Of a stretch of DNA of 64,000 nt, positions 1 through 8,762 are shown piece by piece. How positions within the stretch are numbered: the first letter of the stretch is position 1; every line of letters starts with the position of its first letter. Origin of the DNA: CBFHWU01 sp965659665 (GTDB lineage: Bacteria > Bacteroidota > Bacteroidia > Flavobacteriales > Flavobacteriaceae); contig CBFHWU010000029.1 of assembly GCA_965659665.1 (NCBI GenBank), forward strand, positions 1 to 64,000, read 5' to 3'. A program made the translations under genes and the position numbers. Under the pieces are notes generated by a model. It ran no database searches. It was not told where the DNA came from and saw only the letters and a list, made by a program, of their open reading frames with translations.

Positions 1-832
1 GATCACGGTAAGTGCACCCCCTAATAATGCACCAAGTGCCATAGATGTAGCTGCAACTGCAACGACAGCGATAAGCGAAACGATCACCTTGATTGGCTCG
101 GATAGTGATGGGGATACGCTTACGTATACCATTGTTAGTTCTCCGTCAAGTGGAACGTTGGGTACGCTTTCAGGAAATACGGTAACGTATACCTCAGCTG
201 CTGATTTTGTTGGAACAGATACCTTTACTTACAAAGTGAATGATGGCACTGTAGACAGTGAAACGGCTACGGTAACGATTACGGTAAGTGCACCACCAAA
301 CTCTGCACCTATAGCTACAAATGCTGAAGTTACAATGGTATCTAACACCATATCAATTACACCAACAATCTCTGATTCTGATGAAAATGATGTTTTGACT
401 CTGATCGTTGTTTCACAGCCAGAAGGAGGAACATTAATAATTGATTCTACTGGTACTTCATTCACCTTTACAATTGATGGTACACAATCTGGTCAAGTAA
501 GCTTTAAGTATAAAGTTAATGATGGAACCATTGACAGTAACGAAGCCACAATTATTATCAACATTCCGCTGAGTTTAGGAATTAATGATACTGAGTGGAT
601 AAATTCCTTAACTATGTATCCCAATCCAGCAAATGAATTTGTATACATCGACGGTTTATTAGAAGATATTCGGGTTCGTATCTTTGATTTGTCAGGAAAA
701 CTAGTTTTAGATAACATGCTTTCACCCTCTTCTAATAAAATAGACATTAGTGAATTACCACAAGGGTTATATTTATTAAATTTAAGAAGTAGTCTTAATC
801 AACAAACTAATGAAAGATTAATCATTAAATAA
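1..832 (+). CDS. T9SS-sorted repeat adhesin, C-terminal part (5' end outside window)
   Basis: The reading frame is open from base 2, so this is the tail of a longer gene. It shows two Ig/cadherin-like beta domains of about 92 residues. Each carries a D-S-D-x-(G/E)-(D/N) element followed by the phrase YKVNDGT, as in tandem Ig-like (tandem-95 type) surface proteins. The DNA GAT(C/T)ACGGTAAGTGCACC occurs at 1 and again at about 277, giving a 276-nt repeat period. The last ~80 residues form a type A T9SS sorting domain (YPNPANEF, RIFDLSGKLV, LPQGLYLLNL, ending in LIIK). The inferred role is a cell-surface or secreted adhesin exported through the outer membrane by T9SS and probably anchored to the surface. 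The ligand cannot be read from the sequence. Confidence 0.85.
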   Translation, partial: ITVSAPPNNAPSAIDVAATATTAISETITLIGSDSDGDTLTYTIVSSPSSGTLGTLSGNTVTYTSAADFVGTDTFTYKVNDGTVDSETATVTITVSAPPNSAPIATNAEVTMVSNTISITPTISDSDENDVLTLIVVSQPEGGTLIIDSTGTSFTFTIDGTQSGQVSFKYKVNDGTIDSNEATIIINIPLSLGINDTEWINSLTMYPNPANEFVYIDGLLEDIRVRIFDLSGKLVLDNMLSPSSNKIDISELPQGLYLLNLRSSLNQQTNERLIIK

Positions 833-851
833 GATTAGGGCATAAAATTAT

Positions 852-887
852 AATAAGCCTTACTGCTTAAAGGCAGTAAGGCTTATT
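852..887 (+). terminator. Strong hairpin terminator after the adhesin gene
   Basis: A perfect 15-bp inverted repeat (852-866 with 873-887, AATAAGCCTTACTGC and its complement) surrounds a 6-nt loop. It lies 20 nt after the adhesin stop and before the polysaccharide locus. The A/T-rich arms would work in either direction. It separates the adhesin transcript from wza. Confidence 0.8.
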
Positions 888-907
888 TACGTAACAAAAT
901 TTTGATA

Positions 908-1687
908 ATGAAAAATAAGTTCTTTTTATCTTCTATGAAATGGGTAATATTCTTATCTTTTTTTTTCTTTTTGTCTTGTGCTACAAAAAAGGACGTTTAC
1001 TTATTTCAAGATTTATCATCATTTAACGAACATCAACCGTATAAACATTTTGTTATAAAAAAAGGAGATATACTCAATCTTCAATTTTCTTCTCTAAATT
1101 CAGATAGTATGAAACCATTTATACTGAACTCTGATTCTAATGAGACAGATAAAGGAGATCTCTTATCCAAAAAAATAAAAGGTTATTTGGTTAATAATAA
1201 AGGTTTTATCATACTACCCATTTTGGGAAACTTAAAAGTTGAGGGTTTAACTACAGTTGAATTAGAAACGATTTTAATTGATAAATTAACTTCTTTTGTA
1301 AAAGATCCAATAGTTAAAGTGGTTATAATTAACTTCAATATATCGATACTTGGAGAAGTTAATATGCCTGGAAATTACCCATACGCGTACGAAAGAGTAA
1401 ATATTTTTCAATTATTATCAGCTGCTGGCGACCTAACTGTTTCCGCAGATAGAAAAAATGTAATTTTATTAAGATCAGACATTGAAGGTTTACAACGTAT
1501 TAATATCGATCTTACAGACGGAGAAATTATTAACTCCCCTTATTATTATCTTAATTCTAATGATATAATCTATGTTCCTCCAAATACGTCAAAAGTCAAG
1601 ACCTCCGGTTTAATTAATAGTTTAGGTTCCTTAACTTCAATTATTTCTTTTGTTTTAAGTTTAACCATTTTATTATTCAATAGGTAA
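908..1687 (+). CDS. wza: Polysaccharide export outer-membrane lipoprotein (Wza/OPX family)
   Basis: This is a 259-residue protein from ATG 908; an in-frame TTG at 902 is less likely. The N-terminus is a lipoprotein signal with a lipobox LSC and Cys at about residue 24. A polysaccharide export domain follows (about 45-140, with GDILNLQFSS and GYLVNNKGFIILPILG). Next comes an SLBB-like ligand-binding fold (about 145-230, ISILGEVNMPGNYPY). A hydrophobic helix at about 237-257 closes the protein, where Wza has its outer-membrane helix. In the family this protein forms the outer-membrane channel for capsule or exopolysaccharide and works with the Wzc-type partner that starts 3 nt downstream. It is shorter than E. 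coli Wza, which is normal for Bacteroidota versions. Confidence 0.9.
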   Translation: MKNKFFLSSMKWVIFLSFFFFLSCATKKDVYLFQDLSSFNEHQPYKHFVIKKGDILNLQFSSLNSDSMKPFILNSDSNETDKGDLLSKKIKGYLVNNKGFIILPILGNLKVEGLTTVELETILIDKLTSFVKDPIVKVVIINFNISILGEVNMPGNYPYAYERVNIFQLLSAAGDLTVSADRKNVILLRSDIEGLQRINIDLTDGEIINSPYYYLNSNDIIYVPPNTSKVKTSGLINSLGSLTSIISFVLSLTILLFNR

Positions 1688-1690
1688 CAT

Positions 1691-4006
1691 ATGAATGATT
1701 CTGAATTTTTAGATGAACAAGAAAGCTCAATTGACATATTAAAAGAAATTCGTTATTACCTATTTTTTTGGCCTATATATGTTTTATCTCTTATACTTTT
1801 TTTAAGTTTTACTTATATATATCTACGTTATCAACCCCGTATTTACTCTTCCTTAGCAGCCATACAAATAACCGATAGTAAATCAGACCCTTCAAATTTT
1901 CTTGTTCAATCGCAAAGTCCTATGTTTTATTGGGATACATCTACCTTAGATAATGAAATTGCTATTATAAAGTCCAATCGAATTTTATCTCAAGTAGTTG
2001 ACACGTTAAATCTTCATGTCAAAACGTATCAAAAAGGACGTTTTAAGAATTCTTTAAAGTATGCAGAAGAAATTCCTTTTCAAATCAATTTTTTGACACC
2101 TATAACAATTTCTGTAGATATTACATTGGACACCAATTCGTCAGTTATTTCTTATTCTGACCCGAAAACAAATACCCAAAAAACATTCACTACTAATAAT
2201 ACTGATTTATTAGTAACACCATATTTCGAATACAAGCGTAATGATAATGTTTCCGTTGAAAAAATGTCGTATCTCACGATTAATAAGAAAAGAGAATCCA
2301 TTATCAAACAGCTTCAATCAAATCTTTCTATTTCTAATTCTGCTAGTGATATTTTAGATTTTACTATAAATGGAACTAATATCAAGGAAAATGAAGCTAT
2401 TTTAGAATGTCTCATAAATGTTCTAAAAGCGGATCAAGTAAAGGATAAACGGGAAGTATATAAAGTTTCCATAGATTTTATTAATGAACGTTTATCTAAT
2501 CTTGAATTTACTCTTGACACTATGAACCTCAAAACGGTTGATTTTCAAGCAAAAAATGATTTGTATTCTTCAGAACTTCAAACAAAAAATGCATTAGATA
2601 ACATTCTTAAGTCAGAAGAGATATCCGTTGGATTAAATATTAAAATTCAGTTAGCCCAAACAGCCATTTCTTTCATTAAAAAAGACGACATTAATACCCT
2701 TTTACCGTCTTTTATGGAATTAGAAAACACTTCTATTTCAGATTTAGTCTTAGAATATAATAATATATTTCTTAATCGTCAGAAGCTCCTTTTAACTTCA
2801 ACCACCCAAAACCCAATCGTTCAGGAACTATATTCTAATCTTATTTCAATCAAAAATAATATTATCTCATCACTAGAGAATTATATAATAGCACAAAGAC
2901 AAAAATTACAAGCCTTCGAACTTGTTCAAAATCAATTTCAAGTAGAGGCAGAAAATATCCCTGGAAAACAAGTTATTTTCAATGCCTTTGCTCGAAATTT
3001 ACAAATATCAGAAAGTTTATATCTCTTCCTTTTACAAAAAAAGGAACAAGCTTCTATTAGCTATATAGCTGCATTACCAAACATAAAATTAATCAACTAT
3101 ACAACCTCTAGACCTGCACCTATATCTCCTAATCCTACCACGCTTTACTTTATTTCTGTTTTTTGTTCTTTAGCGCTTCCTGTGTTAATTTTATTTCTAC
3201 TTAAATTTTTTGACACAAAAATTTATGATCTTCAAGTTTTAAAAAAATTAATCCCTAATATTCCTGTTTTGGGTGAAATACCAATTCTTGTTGATCAATC
3301 AAAAAAAACACTGACAACCTTTACAGAATCTTTACGTATCGTAAGATCTAATCTTAATTTTGTTTTACCCAAAAACAAAACTTCGGTAATTCTAATTACA
3401 TCATGCATAAAAGGAGAAGGAAAGACATTTTCTGCATATAATATATCAAAAATTTATCAAACTCTAAATGATAAAAAAGTATTGCTTATTGGGGCTGATT
3501 TACGTAACCCCCAAATTCACAATATGCTAAATTTATCACGACCGACTTATGGATTAAGTACCTATTTATCAGACCCCAATGCCAATAGTATAGATAAAAT
3601 TATTACAAAAACAGAAAATAATAATTTTGATCTCTTATTATCTGGAACAATACCTCCAAATCCATCTGAACTTTTATTACGCGATGTTTTTAAGGATTTG
3701 CTAGATCAATTATCATTAAAGTATGATTTTATTTTCATTGATACTGCACCACTTATGTTGGTGAGTGATACTCTTCCTTTAGTAAAATACTGTGATGCAC
3801 TAATTTGTGTTTACAAGGCTAATTATTCTCAGAAAAAACAAACAGAATTTTTTAATAATTTCATTTCAAATAACAATATTAAAAACGTTTCTATTCTTTT
3901 TAACGGAGTTAATATAGGACCATCATCATATTATAAATACGGATACGCCTACCGGTACAGCTATCAATACAACTATGGATATGGGTATGGATATGAAAAG
4001 GATTGA
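1691..4006 (+). CDS. wzc: Polysaccharide co-polymerase / tyrosine autokinase (Wzc, BY-kinase)
   Basis: The 771-residue protein has an N-terminal Wzz domain with transmembrane helices at about 22-45 and 481-505 and a coiled-coil periplasmic part between them. A cytoplasmic BY-kinase domain follows. It shows Walker A (IKGEGKT, ~574-580), Walker A' (LLIGADLRNP, ~600) and Walker B (FIFIDTAP, ~686). The last 25 residues contain 12 tyrosines, the autophosphorylated tail typical of this family. In the family it sets chain length and couples inner-membrane polymerisation to Wza through phosphorylation cycles. It sits 3 nt after wza, so the two are co-transcribed. No cognate tyrosine phosphatase is seen in the window. 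Confidence 0.93.
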   Translation: MNDSEFLDEQESSIDILKEIRYYLFFWPIYVLSLILFLSFTYIYLRYQPRIYSSLAAIQITDSKSDPSNFLVQSQSPMFYWDTSTLDNEIAIIKSNRILSQVVDTLNLHVKTYQKGRFKNSLKYAEEIPFQINFLTPITISVDITLDTNSSVISYSDPKTNTQKTFTTNNTDLLVTPYFEYKRNDNVSVEKMSYLTINKKRESIIKQLQSNLSISNSASDILDFTINGTNIKENEAILECLINVLKADQVKDKREVYKVSIDFINERLSNLEFTLDTMNLKTVDFQAKNDLYSSELQTKNALDNILKSEEISVGLNIKIQLAQTAISFIKKDDINTLLPSFMELENTSISDLVLEYNNIFLNRQKLLLTSTTQNPIVQELYSNLISIKNNIISSLENYIIAQRQKLQAFELVQNQFQVEAENIPGKQVIFNAFARNLQISESLYLFLLQKKEQASISYIAALPNIKLINYTTSRPAPISPNPTTLYFISVFCSLALPVLILFLLKFFDTKIYDLQVLKKLIPNIPVLGEIPILVDQSKKTLTTFTESLRIVRSNLNFVLPKNKTSVILITSCIKGEGKTFSAYNISKIYQTLNDKKVLLIGADLRNPQIHNMLNLSRPTYGLSTYLSDPNANSIDKIITKTENNNFDLLLSGTIPPNPSELLLRDVFKDLLDQLSLKYDFIFIDTAPLMLVSDTLPLVKYCDALICVYKANYSQKKQTEFFNNFISNNNIKNVSILFNGVNIGPSSYYKYGYAYRYSYQYNYGYGYGYEKD

Positions 4007-4263
4007 TTTCTCCAGCATTTTATTTATTATGCTTTAATTATCACAAAAGGATGATGATTTAAATTATTGTTTATACTTTTCTAATTATACGTTAATTTTT
4101 TAGTAAACGATTATCATAGTTGCCAACATTTAAATTTGTATTGTTAATAATAGAGGTATAACCAACCCTCAATACGAGTGATTCTATCCATCATTACAAC
4201 ATAATGTATTTATTTTTTTAAACAATTAAAAATTACGTTATTTGCAACACACTTAAAAAAAAA

Positions 4264-5655
4264 ATGAAAATTAAGAGTATTTGTTGTATTGGAGCTGGGT
4301 ATGTAGGGGGTCCTACCATGGCTGTTATAGCACTCAAGTGTCCTCATATCAAAGTTACTGTAGTTGACATTAACAAGGACAGGATTGATGCCTGGAATGA
4401 TCAAGATTTAAATAATTTACCTATATATGAACCTGGCTTATCCGATGTAGTTGGCGAAGCACGCAATAGAAATCTTTTTTTCTCAACTGATGTTGATAAA
4501 GCCATTGACGAATCTGATATGATTTTTATTGCTGTAAATACGCCCACAAAAACATACGGAGAGGGTAAAGGAATGGCAGCTGATTTAAAATATGTTGAAC
4601 TCTGTGCGCGGCAAATTGCACGTGTTTCTAAATCGAATAAAATAGTTGTTGAGAAATCAACTCTTCCAGTACGTACTGCACAAACAATTCAAACTATTTT
4701 AGATAGTACGGGTAATGGATATCAATTTGATGTTTTATCAAACCCGGAATTTCTTGCTGAAGGGACAGCTATTAATGATTTATTAAACGCTGATCGTGTT
4801 TTGATTGGTGGTAGAGAAACAGAGGCGGGTGCTTTAGCCATTGAATCACTTGTCGAACTTTACGCTAACTGGTTACCCAAAGAAAAAATTCTTACCGCCA
4901 ACGTATGGTCTTCTGAGTTATCTAAATTGGTTGCTAATGCTTTTCTAGCTCAGCGAGTTTCTTCCATTAATTCCATTAGCGAACTATGTGAGGCTACAGA
5001 TGCTAACATTGAAGAGATTTCAAAGGCCATTGGTACTGACAGCCGAATTGGACCAAAATTTCTCAAATCTTCTGTTGGTTTTGGTGGAAGCTGTTTTCAA
5101 AAAGATATACTTAATCTTGTTTACATTTCAAAATCCTTAGGCTTAGATGAGGTAGCTGATTACTGGGAGCAAGTTATTTTAATGAACAATCATCAAAGAA
5201 ACCGTTTTACCAAGAAGATTATAAAAAATCTTTTTGGTACAGTGTCAGGAAAAAAAATTACTTTCTTAGGTTGGGCATTTAAAAAGGACACTAATGATAC
5301 ACGCGAATCTGCGGCAATATACATAGCAGACAAATTAATCGAGGAGGGATCATTTATTGTTGTTTATGATCCTAAAGTAAGTTACGATCAAATGCTTGCA
5401 GATCTTAACTATCTTAATACCCGTCCACCCGAGGTTAATAAGGCACAATTAATATATTGTTCTGATCCTTATGAAGCTTGTAGCGACTCTCATGCTATCT
5501 CTGTTATCACCGAATGGGATGAATTTGTTAGCCTTGATTGGAAAAAGATTTATAACTCTGTTGTTAAACCTGCAAATCTTTTTGATGGTAGAAATATTTT
5601 AGATAAAAAGAAATTGAATTCAATAGGTTTTAATTTTTTTGGAACAGGAAAATAA
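4264..5655 (+). CDS. ugd: UDP-glucose 6-dehydrogenase
   Basis: This 463-residue enzyme oxidises UDP-glucose to UDP-glucuronate with two NAD+. The N-terminal Rossmann motif GAGYVGGPT lies at residues 10-18 and the catalytic cysteine is in GFGGSCFQKD (Cys277). The C-terminal UDP-binding domain contains KITFLGWAFKKDTNDTRES. The length, IYEPGLSDVV and EKSTLPVRTA resemble the animal/eukaryote-type UGDH rather than the short bacterial Ugd. A 257-nt gap without an ORF precedes it, so it may have its own promoter. The next gene starts directly after its stop, and that enzyme consumes its product. Confidence 0.95.
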   Translation: MKIKSICCIGAGYVGGPTMAVIALKCPHIKVTVVDINKDRIDAWNDQDLNNLPIYEPGLSDVVGEARNRNLFFSTDVDKAIDESDMIFIAVNTPTKTYGEGKGMAADLKYVELCARQIARVSKSNKIVVEKSTLPVRTAQTIQTILDSTGNGYQFDVLSNPEFLAEGTAINDLLNADRVLIGGRETEAGALAIESLVELYANWLPKEKILTANVWSSELSKLVANAFLAQRVSSINSISELCEATDANIEEISKAIGTDSRIGPKFLKSSVGFGGSCFQKDILNLVYISKSLGLDEVADYWEQVILMNNHQRNRFTKKIIKNLFGTVSGKKITFLGWAFKKDTNDTRESAAIYIADKLIEEGSFIVVYDPKVSYDQMLADLNYLNTRPPEVNKAQLIYCSDPYEACSDSHAISVITEWDEFVSLDWKKIYNSVVKPANLFDGRNILDKKKLNSIGFNFFGTGK

Positions 5656-6597
5656 ATGAAAAGAATTTTAGTAACAGGGGGTGCAGGTTTTGTTGGGTCA
5701 CATTTATGCCGAAGATTACTCAATGAAAAGAATGAAGTCATTTGTTTAGACAATTTTTTCACCGGCTCCAAAAAGAATATTGTTGATCTTATCGATAATC
5801 CATTTTTCGAATTGGTTCGTCATGATATTATCTCGCCTTATTTTGCAGAAGTTGATGAGATTTACAACTTGGCTTGTCCAGCTTCTCCTGTTCATTATCA
5901 GTACAACCCGATTAAAACCATCAAAACCTCTGTGATGGGTGCCATAAATGTACTTGGTTTAGCCAAAAGAGTAAAAGCAAAGGTTTTACAAGCTAGTACT
6001 AGCGAGATATATGGTGATCCATCAGTTCATCCACAACCAGAAACATATTGGGGGAATGTGAATCCTATCGGTATTCGTTCTTGTTATGATGAAGGAAAAC
6101 GATGTGCCGAAACGCTATTTATGGATTACCATCGACAAAATGATGTATCGATAAAGATTATTAGAATTTTTAATACTTATGGACCTTTAATGAATCCTGA
6201 TGACGGTCGCGTTGTTTCTAACTTTATAGTGCAAGCCCTAAGAGGAGATGATATTACCGTATATGGGGATGGTTCACAAACACGATCTTTTCAGTATGTC
6301 GATGATCTTGTTGAAGGAACTATTCGTACTATGAATTCATCTGCTGATTTTATTGGCCCTGTTAATTTAGGTAATCCCGACGAGTTTACTATGTTAGAGC
6401 TTGCCGATGAAATTTTACAAATTACAGGATCTAAATCTAAAATATCTTTTTTACCTTTACCTTCAGATGATCCCAAACAACGGAAACCAGACATTTCAAT
6501 AGCCAAACAGCACTTGGATGCTTGGGAGCCCACCATCAAGTTAAGAGATGGTTTAAAATCTACCATCTCTTATTTTAGATCTATCATTGATGATTAA
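5656..6597 (+). CDS. uxs: UDP-glucuronate decarboxylase (UDP-xylose synthase)
   Basis: The 313-residue extended SDR protein has TGGAGFVGSHL at the N-terminus for NAD binding. The catalytic Y-x3-K is Tyr144/Lys148 (SCYDEGKRCAETL), together with the ASTSEIYGDP signature. NLACPASPVHYQ and GSQTRSFQYVDD are typical of UXS. It converts UDP-glucuronate, made by the preceding enzyme, to UDP-xylose. The stop of ugd and this start abut, so the pair is translationally linked. The polymer therefore probably contains xylose, or glucuronate, or both. Confidence 0.93.
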   Translation: MKRILVTGGAGFVGSHLCRRLLNEKNEVICLDNFFTGSKKNIVDLIDNPFFELVRHDIISPYFAEVDEIYNLACPASPVHYQYNPIKTIKTSVMGAINVLGLAKRVKAKVLQASTSEIYGDPSVHPQPETYWGNVNPIGIRSCYDEGKRCAETLFMDYHRQNDVSIKIIRIFNTYGPLMNPDDGRVVSNFIVQALRGDDITVYGDGSQTRSFQYVDDLVEGTIRTMNSSADFIGPVNLGNPDEFTMLELADEILQITGSKSKISFLPLPSDDPKQRKPDISIAKQHLDAWEPTIKLRDGLKSTISYFRSIIDD

Positions 6598-7705
6598 GAC
6601 TGCATTTATTACTGGTGTTACAGGACAAGATGGTGCCTATTTGAGCGAATTTTTATTAAATAAAAAGTATATTGTTCATGGACTAAAACGCCGTAGTTCC
6701 CTTTTTAATACAGATCGGGTAGATCATTTATATGAGGGTCCTCATGTAAAAAATCGGAATTTTATTTTACATTACGGGGACATGACCGATTCTACAAATT
6801 TGATTCGTTTAATCAAAGAGATTCAACCGGATGAAATTTACAATCTAGCGGCCATGAGTCATGTGGCTGTTTCTTTTGAAATTCCTGAATACACAGCCAA
6901 TGCAGATGGTATAGGCACATTAAGAATTTTGGAAGCGGTTCGTTTGTTAGGTCTTGAAAAAAAAACACGTATATATCAAGCTTCAACTTCAGAATTGTAC
7001 GGAAAAGTGCAAGAAATCCCTCAAAATGAAAACACCCCTTTTTACCCTCGTTCCCCTTATGCAGTTGCCAAAATGTACGCGTTTTGGGCGACGGTCAATT
7101 ATAGAGAAGCGTATAATATGTTTGCATGCAACGGCATTTTATTTAACCACGAATCTCCTATTAGGGGGGAAACTTTTGTCACTAGAAAAATAACGCGAGC
7201 GACAGCGAAAATAGCTTTTGGTTTACAAGATAAAATATATTTAGGTAATTTGGATGCCCAGCGTGATTGGGGGCATGCTAAGGACTATGTACGCATGATG
7301 TGGATGATTTTACAAGCTGATCAACCCGAAGATTGGGTAATCGCTTCTGGTAAATCTACAACGGTCAGAGAATTCGTTAAAATGAGTTTTTCTGAAATTG
7401 GCGTTGAACTTGAATTTACTGGTCAAGGTATTCATGAAAAAGGGATAGTTAAATCTTGCACCCACCCAGAATATCAACTTGAAATAGGCAAAGAAGTAGT
7501 TGCGGTCGACAGTCGCTATTTCCGACCAACAGAAGTCGATTTACTAATTGGTGATGCCTCTAAAGCGAAGAACAAATTAGGATGGACCCCCAAGATACAA
7601 ATCCACGAATTAGTCCAAGATATGGTATCTTCTGACATTAGTTTAATGAAAAAAGAACATTTACTAAGAAATGGTGGTTTTCCAGCATTTTCTTACTTTG
7701 AATGA
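6590..7705 (+). CDS. gmd: GDP-mannose 4,6-dehydratase
   Basis: This 371-residue enzyme from ATG 6590 overlaps the stop of uxs by 8 nt (an in-frame TTG lies one codon earlier). Motifs: TGVTGQDGAYLSEFLL for NADP(H) binding, STSELYGKVQE, and YAVAK as the catalytic Y-x3-K. NHESPIRGETFVTRK and the GNLDAQRDWGHAKDYV block are diagnostic for Gmd. It makes GDP-4-keto-6-deoxy-mannose, the substrate of the epimerase/reductase encoded next. It points to fucose in the polymer. Confidence 0.96.
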   Translation: MIKTAFITGVTGQDGAYLSEFLLNKKYIVHGLKRRSSLFNTDRVDHLYEGPHVKNRNFILHYGDMTDSTNLIRLIKEIQPDEIYNLAAMSHVAVSFEIPEYTANADGIGTLRILEAVRLLGLEKKTRIYQASTSELYGKVQEIPQNENTPFYPRSPYAVAKMYAFWATVNYREAYNMFACNGILFNHESPIRGETFVTRKITRATAKIAFGLQDKIYLGNLDAQRDWGHAKDYVRMMWMILQADQPEDWVIASGKSTTVREFVKMSFSEIGVELEFTGQGIHEKGIVKSCTHPEYQLEIGKEVVAVDSRYFRPTEVDLLIGDASKAKNKLGWTPKIQIHELVQDMVSSDISLMKKEHLLRNGGFPAFSYFE

Positions 7706-7751
7706 ATTCCTCCATAATTCCCCCATTTTATTGTTGATAAACAAATAACGT

Positions 7752-8708
7752 ATGATTAATAAGACCTCCAAAATTTACATTGCTGGACATAAAGGAATGG
7801 TAGGGTCGTCGTGTTACCGTTTTTTAAAAAAAAAGGGATATACTAACCTCTTAGGGGTAAACTCAAATGATTTAGATTTAAGAATACAAAAAGACGTTTA
7901 TGATTTCATTCAACAACATCGACCAGATGTTATTATTGATGCTGCTGCAAAGGTAGGGGGCATTCTAGCTAATAAAAATTATCCCTATCAATTTCTGATG
8001 GATAATATGCTCATTCAAAATAATCTCATTAATGCTGCACACAAATTGGGGACTAGTAAATTTATTTTTTTAGGGAGTTCTTGTATTTACCCAAAATTAG
8101 CTCGTCAACCAATCAAAGAAAAACACCTTTTAACAGCTTCTCTAGAACCTACTAATGAATGGTATGCTGTAGCAAAAATAACGGGAGTCAAATTGTGTGA
8201 AGCCATTCGTCATCAATTTGGAAAAGATTTTGTTAGTTTAATGCCGACAAATTTATACGGACCACATGATAATTTTGATTTAATTTCATCACATGTGCTC
8301 CCTGCCATGATTCGAAAATTTCACGAAGCCCGTTTAGCAAATAATGCCCCTGTTATTTTATGGGGTTCCGGTACACCCCTACGGGAATTCCTTCATGTTG
8401 ATGACCTTGCAAGAGCAGTTGCCTATGCACTTAATAATACATTTCCTGATCATTTGTATAATGTAGGATCATCAAAAGAAATTTCAATAAAGGATTTGGC
8501 GTTGATGGTGCAATCTATCACTGCACACAAAGGGGTTATTCATTGGGACTCCTCAAAACCCGATGGAACACCCAGAAAATTGATGGATAGCTCAAAAATG
8601 TTATCTTTAGGATGGAAACCAACTTACGACCTAAACAATGGGATTGCGCACACTTACTCTTGGTTTTTAAAAAATTATGACCATATTAAAAAGCTGAAAC
8701 TAAAATAA
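7752..8708 (+). CDS. fcl: GDP-L-fucose synthase
   Basis: The 318-residue SDR carries out the 3,5-epimerisation and reduction that give GDP-L-fucose. It has IAGHKGMVGSSCYRFL at the N-terminus, FLGSSCIYPK, EWYAVAK (catalytic Tyr/Lys) and GSGTPLREFLHVDDLA, all typical of Fcl/WcaG. It lies 46 nt after gmd and completes the pathway from GDP-mannose. ManA/ManB/ManC genes for GDP-mannose supply are not in the window. Confidence 0.95.
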   Translation: MINKTSKIYIAGHKGMVGSSCYRFLKKKGYTNLLGVNSNDLDLRIQKDVYDFIQQHRPDVIIDAAAKVGGILANKNYPYQFLMDNMLIQNNLINAAHKLGTSKFIFLGSSCIYPKLARQPIKEKHLLTASLEPTNEWYAVAKITGVKLCEAIRHQFGKDFVSLMPTNLYGPHDNFDLISSHVLPAMIRKFHEARLANNAPVILWGSGTPLREFLHVDDLARAVAYALNNTFPDHLYNVGSSKEISIKDLALMVQSITAHKGVIHWDSSKPDGTPRKLMDSSKMLSLGWKPTYDLNNGIAHTYSWFLKNYDHIKKLKLK

Positions 8709-8762
8709 TTTTATGTGTTACACGTTATCTCTAATTATCATCAATAAATTAACCTTTTAAAT

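Noticed and set aside
4007..4263. Possible RNA gene or small ORF in the gap before ugd
   Set aside because: AT-rich, no stable long hairpin, no tRNA features, and the only ORF is an antisense shadow; TAAATTTG at 4131 lacks a matching -33 element.
6954..7193. Plus-strand ORF inside gmd
   Set aside because: Out-of-frame Lys-rich shadow of a clear GDP-mannose dehydratase.
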